DNA of 64,000 nt from Chrysopilus asiliformis (Eukaryota; Arthropoda; Insecta; Diptera; Rhagionidae). The notes beneath the pieces are model-generated. The model was given only the letters and a program-made list of their open reading frames with translations, did not search any database and was not told where the DNA came from. The DNA is taken from contig OZ035961.1 in assembly GCA_964034945.1 (NCBI GenBank), positions 17,437,243-17,501,242 of the forward strand, given 5' to 3'. This document shows, one piece after another, positions 22,741 through 35,489 of the stretch. Positions within the stretch are counted from its first letter, which is position 1. Each line of letters begins with the position of its first letter. Both the position numbers and the translations under genes were made by a program.

Positions 22741-24370
22741 CAAATTTTTCGCTCTCCGCCCATTAGCTCTTCATCTGCAATCAGTCTCAGATTCACATTA
22801 TAAATCATATATTTTTCTTCGATTTTGCTTCATATTTTCTAACCTCGGCTGTAGGTTTTTATTGCAAAGTTTAAAGTTTTATTTTCCAACCTTTTATCAC
22901 CTTCAAAACTTTTAATCTGCCTGCCATGTCCTATCTTAAAATCTACATAATGGACAAAATTTGCACATTAGAGAACTACTATCATTTTATCCGCTAACTT
23001 CACATTTTGAATTCATTTGGTTGAAACTTTTCACATTTTACATTTATTCATCATCATGGTTGAGTTTTCAAAACTTTGTCCTTTGAAATAATAACGAATT
23101 CAGCCACTTGAACGAAACAAAGCTAGCTCACCTCTCGACATACGTTTCTATTTTATTATCTAGCATAGCAACATAATATCTACATAATCGTAAATATCAG
23201 CAGGATACACAAAATATATCGCGTACTTATAGATGCGAAATTTTCATAGCCATTCCATACTGTTGTATTATCTAAATTTTGTTAAAATTCAAAAAGGGGT
23301 TCGTGTTCGAAGGACTTCTTCTCCTGGGAGAGAAAGTGTTGATTGATATAGAAATCGCGCAAAGTAAGCTCCATTCTCTGTGGACACTCATTAGCAATTC
23401 CTCATCGGCTTAACCGAATTTCTAATGAACTTCTTATTTTAGCCCCTTACATTAACCCCCTTTCAATTGTTACAATATTCCAATCTATTGCAAGACTTTT
23501 CCTCTACACGCACGCACCATGTTTTAGTTGCTTGAAAAATTGAAAATGTATTTTATTCATGATTAACATTTACAATATCACTCCCCACGCGCAATTTATT
23601 TCGACAATATATCAGTGTGTTTATTTGAAAATGAAAAAATAAAATGATACAAGGTTCCTGTAATAAAAATTCGGAAGAAAAAAAAATCATCGAAAACATA
23701 TTTTTTTTTTAATATCCATAAATTACTGACTGCCTTGCGTTTTCAGTATGAATTCTGAGAGTCCCTATAATATACAGTGAATGAAAATTACTTCTGGTAG
23801 CATGAGTCCTCAAGTGAGCGTTCACAACTTCATAATAAATTTCCTCAAAAAATTGGTTTTTCCTCTTCAGCGTGATGAAAAGTGAAATAAGAATTTTGAT
23901 TGGCACCAGATTCAGGAGAAGATTTTTTCCCATTGAGACAAGATCTCAACTCAAGTATTTTTTCAATATTTTCATAAAAAAGTTAATTAAAATTAGTTAT
24001 AGGTTGTGGATAAAATACATTTTTACGGGCGATTTTGACTCAATTTTCACCAGTACCTAAATAAGTCGATTTTCAGCGTGACTAAAGTCGAGAAACTTTC
24101 CGCCCTGCGTTTCTCGACTTTTAGTGGCAAAGATTTACTCAAATTTGTGTGATTTTCTTGCCCAAAAAAATCTGTCTTTTGCGATAATTTTATAGCCAAT
24201 GTGTTATTTAAAAAAAAATCTTGTATGTCAAATAAAATCCGGATTGAATTTCTTGACAAACCAAATTTTTATTATTTAAAATTGAAACATACGAAAAGTT
24301 ACAGTTGCCAAGGGACAATTGCCAAGGGTCAATTGCCAAATACTCTATATGAGGACAGACCAATTGCCTG
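22741..24370. other. Intergenic stretch, no gene seen
   Basis: AT-rich with no supported coding region or paired repeat. Confidence 0.5.
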
Positions 24371-24498
24371 AATTAAAGTATAGACAAAAAAATGAATTAA
24401 CATATACGATTTTTGTTTAGAAAACGAGCTACATGTTAATTCATATTTGTGTCACAAAAAAAATGTATTAACAGATAAAAAATAAATTAACCTATCTA

Positions 24499-24985
24499 CA
24501 CTCTAAGAACTGATAGTAAAATGATAGTAAAATTCAACAATATTTTACTTCAATAATACGAGTAAAATTACTTCAATAATTGAATGAATGCGAAATTTAG
24601 TTGAATATTCAACATACTTTTGTTGAAAATTCAAACTTTTTTTGAAAATTCAACAAATTTTGTTGAAAATTCAAACTTTTTTTGAAAATTCAACAAATTT
24701 TGTTGAAAATTCAAACTTTTTTTGAAAATTCAACAAATTTTGTTGAAAATTCAAAATTTGTTGAGATTTCAACATTTTTTGGTTGAAAATTCATAATTTT
24801 TGGTGAATATTACATTTCTTTTTGTTGAAAATCAAACACAATGTTGAATTCTAAGTATTTATTTGTTGAAAGTTAATATACTATTGTTTAAAATTAATAC
24901 GCGTGTTGAATTTTACTTCAATTATTGAGTGTAACCTATTTCAACCATTTATTGAAGTAAAATTCAACAAATAATTCTTAGAGTG
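24499..24985. repeat. 487 bp MITE, CACTCTAAGAA ends, TA duplication
   Basis: CACTCTAAGAA and TTCTTAGAGTG are exact inverses with TA directly outside. Subterminal AGTAAAATTCAAC/TTGAAGTAAAATTC units follow. End style matches 5019-5301 and 36877-37455 (CACTC...GAGTG). Probably Tc1/mariner-type non-autonomous. Confidence 0.78.
24620..24765 (+). repeat. 40 bp tandem repeat within MITE
   Basis: About 3.5 copies of a 40 bp unit of the type TTGTTGAAAATTCAAACTTT followed by TTTTGAAAATTCAACAAATT. Each unit is nearly self-complementary. Confidence 0.8.
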
Positions 24986-25143
24986 TATATGTTAATTCAT
25001 TTTGAAATTCAATTAACGTATATACAAAAAACTGAATTAACGAATCTATATGTTAATTGTATTTGAAAATTAATTAACATATGACAAAAAAAAATTGGAT
25101 TAGTATATCTATATGCTAATTCATTTTTTTCTATACCTTAATT

Positions 25144-25526
25144 TACTATACGTTAATTCCGTGAGCCCAAATTTTTCAGTAAAAATAAAATCTGTTTATG
25201 TTGGAGGGTGGGAGGAGGAATGATCCGATTGGATTTTGACGAATTGAATGGTTATGTTCTATTCTAATTACACTTCATCTTCATACACTCTTCCATACGA
25301 TGCAAATAGTATTCCTTTGGTTTGGGGGAGGGAATGTGCTGTCCAACAGGATTTTGATGTATGGATGAGTTATGTAAAAGTTATGAATCACCGTTTTCGA
25401 GGAAATTGCAAAAGTTATTGGTCAGATTTTGACAGTTCAAGAACTTACTCTTACTATTTACTAAAAATTCAACTTTAAAAAATGTCAAGCCTCTATCTCA
25501 ATTATTTCGAAAGTTATGGTGTTCAC
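25144..25526. other. Flank of the GACAGACG array
   Basis: Contains repeat-like phrases (GGATTTTGATGTATGGATGA) resembling the ATTTTGATGTGTGGGAGTTT zone of the GTCY-bearing repeats, so it is probably the body of an older related element. Confidence 0.4.
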
Positions 25527-26222
25527 GAACAGACGGACAGACAGACAGACGGTCAGGCGGACAGACATACGGACATATGGAAAGACAGATGGACAGAGAG
25601 ACAGATGGACAGACGGACAGACGGACAGACGGACAGACGGACAGACGGACAGACGGACAGACGGACAGACGGACAGAGGGACAGACGGACAGACGGACAG
25701 ACGGACAGACGGACAGACGGACAGACGGACAGACGGACAGACGGACAGACGGCCAGACGGACAGACGAACAGACAAACAGACGAACAGACGGACAGACAG
25801 ACGGACAGACAAAAGGACAGACGAACAGACAAACAGACGAACAGATGGACAGACAGACAGACGGACAGACAGACGGTCAGGCGGACAGACATATGGACAT
25901 ATGGAAAGACAGATGGACAGAGAGACAGATGGATAGACGGCCAGACGGACAGACGAACAGACAAACAGACGAACAGACGGACAGACAGACAGGCGGTCAG
26001 GCGGACAGACATACGGACATATGGAAAGACATATGGACAGAGAGACAGATGGACAGACTGACAGATGGACAGACAGACGGACAGACAGACGGACAGACAG
26101 ACGGACAGACAGACGGACAGACGGACAGACGGACAGACGGACAGACGGACAGACAGACGGACAGACAGACGGACAGACAGATGGACAGACAGACGGACAG
26201 ACAGGCGGACGGACATGCGGAA
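25527..26222 (+). repeat. GACAGACG-type microsatellite array, about 0.7 kb
   Basis: Almost pure GACA/GACG tetranucleotides, mostly GGACAGAC octamers. It is broken by a recurring module GGACATATGGAAAGACAGAT that occurs four times, so the array has a higher-order structure. Open frames in all phases on both strands (TDGQ/RTDR and LSVC/RLSV runs) follow from a 4-base repeat lacking stop codons and are not genes. Confidence 0.93.
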
Positions 26223-28369
26223 ATTAAAATCTTTTCTCATGTGTTTTCGTGTCCGACGATTACAATTACAAACCATGAGTATCAAAAATATTCGATAGTT
26301 TACAGCTTGGATATGTGTAGTATTCCTTCCTCTATTTGTTGTTATAAATAGGTTAAAAATTAAATACCAGTTCAATTGAGGAAAAACCAAAAGTGGCACT
26401 TTATAGTATCAATTTAATAATCCATTCCGTAAAAGGGGTTCCAAAAAGGATCAAACGGCAAAAAGATACAATGAAATCTAAGTAACCGAAAAAACTGTTT
26501 GACTTTTAAGTTCAAAGGTTATATTTTGATACCCTATTCGAAATGCATCACGAATTTTTCTTAAACAAAAATTCCAAGGGTGCAAAAATCATTTCAATAT
26601 TTCACACTTGTAAATTTGCAATATCTTTCGAATCTGACTCTTATATATATTTTCCAATCCCCTACACAGAACTTCTTAAGTCAGATAAAACGCATTAAAA
26701 TTCCTAAAGTGTAAACGAAAAGATTTTTCGCAAACTCATGCATTTTTGCAATTTCTCCCTGTTTGAGATGAATTTCTTATACGGATGACATCATAAAATC
26801 AGCTACAAACTTTCAACTACAACCCGTTGACTCATTTTGAATCGAACCGCATCTCCTTAAGGATTTCAAGGATTCATAGGCCTGTGTGTTGAATACTTCT
26901 GTAATTGACATACGTCAATCTAAACCACGTGACGGAAATAGCGTGCTAAGCAGTCTTTCGTCCGTAATAACAAACGGGACCGGGAAAAGCTCATTTCCCT
27001 TGTACAAAACGACTGTTTGGGATTTCCTTGGAGCGCATACACGGTGCGTGTTGCTTCTTCACCGCGAAAAATCCACAATCGAAGTGCGTATAGAGCGGGT
27101 AATTTCAGCATACAAGAATTTATTATGCGTTGCACGATAATTAATGGTGTTGCCGGGATATTTATGTAGCAATTGCTCGGGTGGAGCTGGCGTCTTATAG
27201 CTGGATTGCTCCCGAACCCATCCAGAGGGGAAGTCGATGATGCGGTGAAATCGTCCTGCGAGAAATGTTTGCGCCTGAAGCTGAAGTTGAGAGTTTTCCG
27301 GAATAAACTCTGGCAGTGATGTTATATGGAAATTGATGAAATTAATTTGATTACTATGATAATGAGTTATGATCCCACAAGCAATTGGAGATGATGCCAC
27401 AGCAGCATCATCATCATCAGGATCCCGCCACCCAACAACACAGTAATTTAATGGTTATTTTAGTATGTATTCAACATAAAAGTCGTTTTAGATGTTACAC
27501 ATATTCATTTGTTATCCGTTATACGAAAAATGAAAATTACAGTAAGATAAATTAAACTTCAAAGGAATACAATTTTTATTAATTAAAGTATTACATTAAG
27601 GATTTTTATCAAATGAGAAATTATTGTAAAATGAAATTTTACGCAGTTAATCTTTTCAGAATTTAAGTCAACTCACCCCATGCTATTTTTTCTCATTCAC
27701 CGATTCGGGGACGTCTTTTGCATTTAAGCCCCTTGGCATAATTCAATGATTGGGGGTTAGAATTTTACATATTTGGGGCACACATGCTGGTGTGTTTCAA
27801 TGGGTTTTCCGTCAACTTAGCGGATATTAAAAATTAATTTATTTATTGAAAAATTTTCTTCACTCCTTCTTGTCAATGTATTTAACCAATGAGGGAGAGG
27901 GTTGATTGAAAGGTAAGATATTGACATACTCAACTCACCCGCTTACATAATAAATACCAGCATGGCACACTTATGAATGTAACAAGTGAATACACTGAAT
28001 ATTTCTTAAGGGACAGGATATTGAAAATCATTGTGGAAATGAAGCGGAAAATTTTATGATTTCAAAATTATTTTCCTATCGTAACAATGTTATAGAATTT
28101 TGGATGAATAAGAAAGTAATTTTATGTAGAAATAATTGGAAAATTTTCGACGAAATCGTGTTACAATTTTAGTTAAAAATAGGTCATGAAGAAGATTTTT
28201 TTAAATTCTTTTGTTTGTTAGAAAAAAAATCTTATTAGAAAAAATACTCTAAATTGTGTAGTTTTGCCCGAAAAAATATTGTTGTCCATGGAAAAATACC
28301 TGTAAAATATTCTTTTTGAAATCTTCTATTTGATGATCTTAATTTTTTCACAACCAAGTTTCTTTTTAT
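26223..28369. other. Non-coding stretch with a GC-richer island
   Basis: No supported gene. 26925-27430 stands out as GC-richer and free of recognisable transposons (see findings); the remainder is AT-rich. Confidence 0.5.
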
Positions 28370-28956
28370 TATACCCGTATGGTGAAACCAAAGGGTATAT
28401 TAACTTTGCCTTACCGTTTGTAACGCCAAGATCCCGTCATCACACATAAAAATGAATTACACCAGTGTGTTTAGAATGATAAAAATAATTAATTTCTGCA
28501 TGTCCGTCCGTCTGTCTGTCCGTCTGTCTGTCCGTCTGTCTGTCCGTCTGTCCGTCTGTCTGTCTGTGGCGCGGATTGCGGGCGCACGGATTGAGCTAGA
28601 GACTTGAAATTTTGCACAGATCCGTTTTTCGGAAAATGCGAGGCTAAGTTCGTTAATGGGCAAAAATGGACCATTAGGGGGGGTACCCCCCATACGAACG
28701 AAAATTGTTTTTGCGAATATCTCAAAAACGGTGTATCTTATCAAAAAAGTCCAAGAACAAAAGTTATTTAGGATATGAGTCTACATAAAACTCCCATACA
28801 TCAAAATCCGATTGGAATAAATTTTAAAACATCTTATTGGAAAGTTTGACTTCAAAGTGGAGTTTAGGTACAACTGTTCGAATTTTGATACGAATATCAC
28901 CATACGGGTTTTCAATAATTGCCAGATTGGCAATTATAGCTTTTGTTATGTTTTTA
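28370..28956 (+). repeat. GTCY-bearing interspersed repeat (TATACCCGTATGG family), complete
   Basis: Starts TATACCCGTATGGTGAAACC and carries a (GTCYGTCY)n tract at 28501-28566. It continues through GTGGCGCGGATTGCGGGCGC and CTTGAAATTTTGCACAGATC, and has a GGGGGGGTACCCCCC palindrome. CACCATACGGG near the end mirrors the start. The last part is an AATTGCCA-gat-TGGCAATT hairpin and ATAGCTTTTGTTATGTTTTT. Other copies: 35723-36460, 45567-46160, 63728-64000. The (GTCY)n tract beside a conserved core fits the dipteran mini-me description (known); assignment is inferred. Confidence 0.8.
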
Positions 28957-31379
28957 TAATAGCGAGGCTATTTCTTTGAACGAACAAAATCGGACAACAG
29001 TTTTTTTAAGATTTTCGTGAAAACGGTAGTTCACATCAAAAAAATATGAAGGAAAACTGTGTTTAAAATATAATTTTACATAAATCTTCCACACACCAAA
29101 ATCCACTCAGACCACTCCCTCCCCTCCTCAAACAAATTGAAAATATTCGTTAAAAAAAATGTCGGCAAAAGGTGTTTAATAACAGCTTTCGAATGTAAAG
29201 CTCACACACATACACTTTTTTATATTTGAAACATGATCACTTAACTACTATTTTGGCAGTAAATCTTTGCGTGGAAACAGCTTTTTTACAGAACCTTTGA
29301 ATATTTAAAAAAAAATTGGGGAAAACGTTTGTGTCCATCCATAATTTTAATGCCAGGATGTGTACTTTTATGTCCTGTCGAAACGTGGTCTGAAAGCATT
29401 CCTTAGTGACCCACAAGGTCGCCAAGTGCTTATTACAGCCACAAAGTTACAGAACTAGTGTGACAGAACTTAAGTCGCGACGACCACTTTACGACGTCGT
29501 TTTTTTAACAAAAGTACTTTGTTTAGAAAATTTGTGGAATTACTGGTAAAATAAATTTATTCGGAATTACCTATTAATTTGAACCAACAATTTCTAGAAA
29601 TTATTAACCATCGCTTTTTACTGCGTTGTATTTAAAGTGAAGCCATGGTCGATACCAACCCGAATATTAACTTATAACTTTGCAATTCAGATTAGTAACG
29701 GTACAACGAAAATATTTTAATTTTTATTTCTTGTATACCAAATATATTAATTTTTAATGCTAAACATTTGGCACAAGCCATTGACTAATGTACCCTTCTT
29801 CAAAAAAAAATCTTCGCCCTTATTTAAAATTGTTCACATACCGACACCGAAATCGTTTACGCGCCACGCATAAAAATTTGTAACCCTCACTGAAATATTA
29901 AAAAAAATGAATTATGTTCAATTTAGCAGAAGAAATGAGAAGTCGAAGAAAAGGATTTTTCAGAATTTCTTTACATTCTTCGTACAGATTCTTTTGATAT
30001 GCAGATAAGGGTGCTTGGAAGGAAATTGAAATCGACCACTTTTTCACGAGTATTGTCCCCCAATTGTTCAAGAACTCGAAAAAGCGCCACGAAGAAAAGG
30101 AAAACCTCTTCACCTCGCATAACAGAATACGTAAACGAATTGAAGAAATATACCTACATTATATATAGGGAAGCAATCTTGACGATGGATGTTCCAAATT
30201 GGAATGAACAATAATCATTCGGTGGAATTTATGTTTGAAACATAAAGCCAAGGATTCCTACCTACGAGAACATCGCATTCTCATGCCATACTCATATCAA
30301 ATCGCACAGACAATAGCCAGGGATGAATTGAAATGAATCCGAATTGAGGACAATCGGCTTTACATAAGAAGTACGGAAGGTAAGATCGAATATTCCATTC
30401 ATATGTGAAGAAGCCATCCTAAATCGATTCTCTCTGCGTGAATAGTAAAATCTTAGATGAAAAACTATTTAAGTGCATGTCGTATACATAAATTAAGAAA
30501 TACGCAAATTTCCTACTGTGAGTCGTAGCACTAGCTCTCCAAAGGAATCTTAAATGAAAATTTTAATATCAATCGCATTCAAGCAAAGTATAATTACAAT
30601 AATTGATTGCAAAAGATTGAAAATAAAAATTGTTATCCTTCCATGTGGTCCTTTTAATCGTTGTCGGTCGGTCGGTTTAACCAAGTTGGGATCGTTATCG
30701 TTTGCACCCTACTTTCAAAAGTTTCCTTATTCTTTTATTTTATTTTTACTAAACCAAAATAGAGTTCATATTTTATGCGGCTACATAATTTTACATGTTT
30801 ATTTACTCTGATGTTGTTGATGATGATGATGGAAGTCTATTAAAATTATGATAATGAAATTTTTATACAACGGCAAATATTTGCCGGTCGGTTTATTTAC
30901 GCTGCCGCCGGTGAATGTTAAACCACCATCCCTTAAGAGTTAGGAAGGGGTGATGTCATTACCCGAAGACCGATCCGTATAAACGGCTTTCACGGATATC
31001 GTTTGGGGTTTGCTGGGAAAATATATTTATTAGACAAATATTTTGTACTGTATTAAAATCATCATTAAGTCAAAGATTTAATTGAGACAGCTGGATATTT
31101 CTTAATTGCAGGAAGTCGCAATTTCGACGAAAAATATTTATTCATGTTTGAAATTTTTCAACGGACGCTGGATTTTTTGGTCATAATCGGTGTTTTTCTT
31201 TACATTTTTATTTTCAATAAGAATAAACAGCAGATATCTGCAATTTGCCTTAATCCGTTTTTCATGGAGCAATTTTTTCCTTATGCTATCAAGACTCTTT
31301 CATACAGTGAATTTTTCTTCCAAATTTTTATGCCCATTTTGGAAAGGAAAACCTTCTCCAAATTTAGAAATTTGTTTTA
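28957..31379. other. Non-coding stretch, no gene seen
   Basis: Frames at 29237-29425, 29898-30214 (both strands) and 31144-31431 have no recognisable domain. 30870-31010 is a GC-richer spot with AAATATTTGCCGGTCGGTTT. Confidence 0.5.
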
Positions 31380-31500
31380 TGGGTTGTTCATAAAATATGT
31401 CATATTTTTGATGGAGAAAAGCTTGGAGTAGTGTGAGGGCGGTACTAAATTTAGCCGAGGGGAGTGAAGAGGACGGTCCGAAAATACAGCGATAGTTTTG
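31380..31500 (+). repeat. Fragment with GGGTTGTTCATAAAATATGT end
   Basis: Variant of the GCTGTCCATNAAATAC end at 2003 and 35490, followed by a G-rich zone (GTGAGGGCGGTACTAA) similar in style to 35520-35600. Confidence 0.35.
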
Positions 31501-31954
31501 TAATGTTTATATTTAAACCAAAGCTTAATTTACTTAGCGGTGAGATGATACCTTCTTACAAATTCACACCCAATAAGGGTATTCAAGTAATGAACCGAAA
31601 TTAGCCGTAACGTATTTGCGTATTTTCCGAGAGGTGTGAGTATTTTTACGAGGCGTGTTTTATGAAGGCACCTTTTAGATGCCTCAGCAGACCCAAAATT
31701 AGAAGTTGAAAATGCCGAGAATTTATGAAAAATTCCGGTTGTTGCAGACGAATATCACAATTTCCCAAAATTTCCGTATTTGACCTTTGCATATTTTTTC
31801 GTGGTTGTTTCCACACCAAAATTGTCGCGTAAACTTACGAGGGTCGCATAAAAGGCACAAATTTTGACAATTCATTTTCATTTACGAGTTGGTAATTTTA
31901 CCAAGTTTATGCAGTTTACAAATTATTTCTGCAATTCCATGAATATCTTAATTA

Positions 31955-32157
31955 CAGTAAAATTCCGATAATTCGTACCCCGATAATTCGTATATCCCGC
32001 TAATTCGTATGAATTTGCTGGTCCCTTGAAAAAAATCCCGATAATTCGTACCCCGATAATTCGTACCCCGATAATTCGTACCCCGATAATTCGTATATCC
32101 CGCTAATTCGTATGAATTTGCTGGTCCCTTGAAATACGAATTATCGGCATTCTACTG
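31955..32157. repeat. Pogo-like MITE, CAGTA(A)AATTCC ends, internal tandem units
   Basis: Ends CAGTAAAATTCCGATAATTC and GAATTATCGGCATTCTACTG are inverse with a few changes; TA adjoins both. Inside, TACCCCGATAATTCG repeats in tandem and the phrase TCGTATGAATTTGCTGGTCC occurs twice. CAGT...ACTG ends with TA duplication fit pogo/Tigger-type elements. A ~28 bp host segment (TTTCTGCAATTCCATGAATA) lies on both sides. Confidence 0.75.
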
Positions 32158-32616
32158 TATTTCTGCAATTCCATGAATATCCTAATATGATGGTATTGCT
32201 ACCAAAATACTTTAAAACTCGAGAGCTAATTGAGGTAGAAAGTTGCCATTTTGGAACAGAATTCGCTTTTTCAAAAGAGAATTAATCTTTCCGAAAATGA
32301 GAAAAATTGAACCATCCCTTCCCCCCTACCCCATACCAATAGAAAACATTTTTCCGATTTTCTCGAAAAAGGTACACTTTCCATAGGGTTCTATGGTACG
32401 ATAACAGCTTTTGAAGTCAAAATCGGTTAAGGCTTATTGGTAGATCTTACAGTTTTCGTTACATACATACAAGCACATATAAACACACACACACACAGGC
32501 ACGTTGCGAACTCTTCCAACTGAGTATATGTCCCGGGGACGTGCGGGACCACGGTATGATTTCGGCTTTTGAAGTAATTTTAATATCTTTCTTATATGTA
32601 TGTAAGAAAGGTAATA

Positions 32617-32716
32617 CAGTAGAATCCCGATAATTCGTATTTCAAGGGACTAGCAAATTCATACGAATTAGCGGGATATACGAATTATCGGGGTACGAAT
32701 TATCGGGATTCTACTG
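32617..32716. repeat. 100 bp pogo-like MITE, CAGTAGAATCCCGATAATTC ends
   Basis: Nearly perfect palindromic ends (CAGTAGAATCCCG / CGGGATTCTACTG) with TA outside. Central part GGGACTAGCAAATTCATACG is the inverse of the 31955 copy. It sits within TATGTAAGAAAGGTAATA repeat units, present on both sides. Confidence 0.82.
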
Positions 32717-32719
32717 TAT

Positions 32720-35487
32720 ATGTAAGAAAGGAAATATACGTAAGAAAGGTAATATATGTAAAAAATGTAAAAAAAAAATTAAAAATCTATTCCAAAGACC
32801 TCAATGATTTTGTAGCATTCATAAAATTGGAGGTTTTTTGTAATTTTGGTAAGTATGAGTCACAAATTATTCTAGTTTTTTTGGATATATATCACAAAAT
32901 TCAGCCATTCGAAATTCAGCCATTTTAACTTTATTATATTGTTGTAATTTTAATTAAAATAGCACCAAGTGTACACACGAACAATTGAACATTTTCCTAT
33001 CAATTTTATTGAATTGCTTCACAAGAATAATAAAAGCATGGACAACATTAAACTGATGTGCATTGGCATAAACATACTATCACGATGACAATGATAAGAT
33101 GAAGATGGAAAACAAACATTCAGGTCACTTGATTTTCATCTTGGGACATGGATGACTTGACTAAAAAAAAGATAATAACAATAATTGCAGATTGGCAAAC
33201 GCGTTCACATACAACAAAAACTAAAATGATACTCAATGCTTGGATCCCTTCTTGATATCATCATCGTCGTTATCCTTAAGTTATCCTTAGTAAAAAATAG
33301 TACCAAATGCTCATCCATAACTTAAGTGCTTCACTTTGGATAATCAAAATGATGAGAATAAAAGAAAGAAACATGATTCGTGTCTCTTTCATAATATGAC
33401 GTTCGGTCCGAGTACCTAGACTTATACCACATCCAAATGCTATTTTCCGAGAACAATGGAAGCTGTCATGTCAAGTTTTCTTTCTGTACAACTTTCATTT
33501 TGACTACTATAAGAATATACTATCGTATCCATTGATGGCATGGTTGAGTTGCCGCCCGACAACGTCATATTCTGTATTCTGTCCTATGAAACGCTCGACT
33601 CCTTCCTATCCTTTTTCGGGCTCGATGATGATGAGGAAATTCATTTCAGTGGAAGAACAATGCATTCCCGGTTGGCTTCCTTTCCGCTATGCCATCAACC
33701 ATCAAGCTAAAAGAAATAGAGAAAAATACGAATATCAACGCTTAGGATTTTTTGCACAAAAACGAATAGAACTAGCAGAAAGTATTTTTATTTATTTGAC
33801 ATTTGATGAGGGGGTGGTATGGTGCTTGATTTGTCACAGCCGGTCTATACCCTGGCCGAAGAATACTTCAGAATGGATCAGGAATTGGTTTATCCATCAG
33901 GACAGCCGTTAAACCACCCCACCAACCTTCAAGAATTATGATTTTGATGATTATAATGATGACGACCAAGACGAAATCCGAAGCTATGCAGGGTCATAAG
34001 ATGAAGTCTATGCTAGGAGAGGGAATGGTTGGAGGTTGATGATGATGATGGCCTGCGAAATGAGTTGTTTGATGAGATTTCCGTTTGGCATGTAGACAGC
34101 ATCAAAAGGGCGGAGGTGGAACCACCATTCTGTAATATTCGCAAGGGATATGATTCTTTTGTATTTCTGTTAATTTCTTTGATTTACTAGGAATAAACTT
34201 GCAGCACTATGTGGCAATATCGAAGAAAATTTCCGGATAACGTAAAAGTATTTTTTTTTTGTCGTCTTAAATTCTTATATTGCGTCATTATGGCAAACTG
34301 TGATACGTTAATAAAACGAATTATGCTATCATAAATTTGTCCAGAACTCGAAGGGGGACCAAGCTTTATTATTAAATCTCGCTTAGATGGGAATTTTGTG
34401 GAAATTTATTATTCATCAATTGTTGTTGTCACGAGATTATGGTTGAATTTTACGCATTGCGAAACAAAAGTTTAGTAAATTCTTCCACACACTTGAACAA
34501 TATCACATACTTTCGCGTATTAAGAAATTTCAATTGGAGTAATTAATTATGTGCACTTCAATTCCTTTCATTTTAAAATCAGCCAAGAAAAAAGAAAAGT
34601 CCTTCTTTTTCATCGATCTTTTCTATTCTCCATAAAAATCTCTCATTTGAATGGGTCTTTTGTGCCAATTTCCTCTAATAGACGCATTTCCTCTTTGAAT
34701 AATGTGATTTCAATGAGGAACAAATTTTCCATACCTGTTGCTTCCTGTCACTTACACATCATTTACTTTTCCTGCTCAAATTCATTGTTTATGGGAAAAT
34801 CAAAAAAAAAAACTTTGCTGAAAAGACCAGTAAATTTTCTCATCTTCTATAAAGTCACATTCTCATACATACTCAGCTAGTAGTCCTTCGATAATAGACT
34901 TTTTCGTAACTAGATTACCGTCAAATAATGGAAATAGGAAAAAAATCAAATTATACTTTTCACTAAAAAAAGGGGTTAAGATTTGTTCCCTAAATCCTCT
35001 TAAATGAACAAACGGTAATTGATGATCATTGAAAAGGATGCTTCTGAGTGATTTTTTATGATGTCGTAAAAGTTGACAGCCGATACCAAATGCGAAAAAG
35101 TCATAACCCCAGAGTTTACTTTGAGTTTTTCTTGTGGCAATCTTAGAAAATGACTGCAGATGTGTATTCCGGCAAAAATCTAGGAAAAATCGTATCTTTT
35201 ACGTTGATAGACAATTGATGAAATGCATCTAAGTATTTCTTGCTCGGGTAATATCAATAAAATTTATTTCACTATAATGAAATTGAAGAAGAATCGAAGA
35301 GGCGATCTTTTTTTGTTTTTTGTATTTTTTTTTTGCCGAAATTATTTTTAAAATTAATTTTGGACGAATTTTTATTACGGTTTTAAAAAAGGTTTGCGAT
35401 TGCCAAAACACAATTTGATTTTTTCAAGACAAAAGATTAAAAAATTGTATTAAAAATTCAATTCGTAGCTTAAGAAACCAAATTAGT
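32720..35487. other. Non-coding stretch, no gene seen
   Basis: No recognisable coding region; the 126-codon frame at 33532-33912 was considered and rejected. Trinucleotide GATGAT runs occur near 34040. No transposon ends seen. Confidence 0.5.
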
Positions 35488-35489
35488 GG

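Larger units (their letters stand above)
24371..25143. repeat. AT-rich inverted-repeat element hosting a nested MITE
   Basis: AATTAAAGTATAGACAAAAA at the left is mirrored by TTTTTTTCTATACCTTAATT at the right, and the match continues for about 34 bases with few differences. Many ATGAATTAAC/GTTAATTCAT motifs lie inside. No target duplication seen. The middle 487 bp is another element. Confidence 0.6.

Noticed and set aside
25482..26399. Long open frames on both strands (289 and 304 codons) with TDGQ/RTDR or LSVC/RLSV repeats
   Set aside because: They follow from the stop-free GACA/GACG microsatellite; all phases are open and flanks show no gene features.
33532..33912. 126-codon plus-strand frame, the longest outside repeats and protease genes
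   Set aside because: No recognisable domain, signal or intron context; length is attainable by chance in 64 kb.
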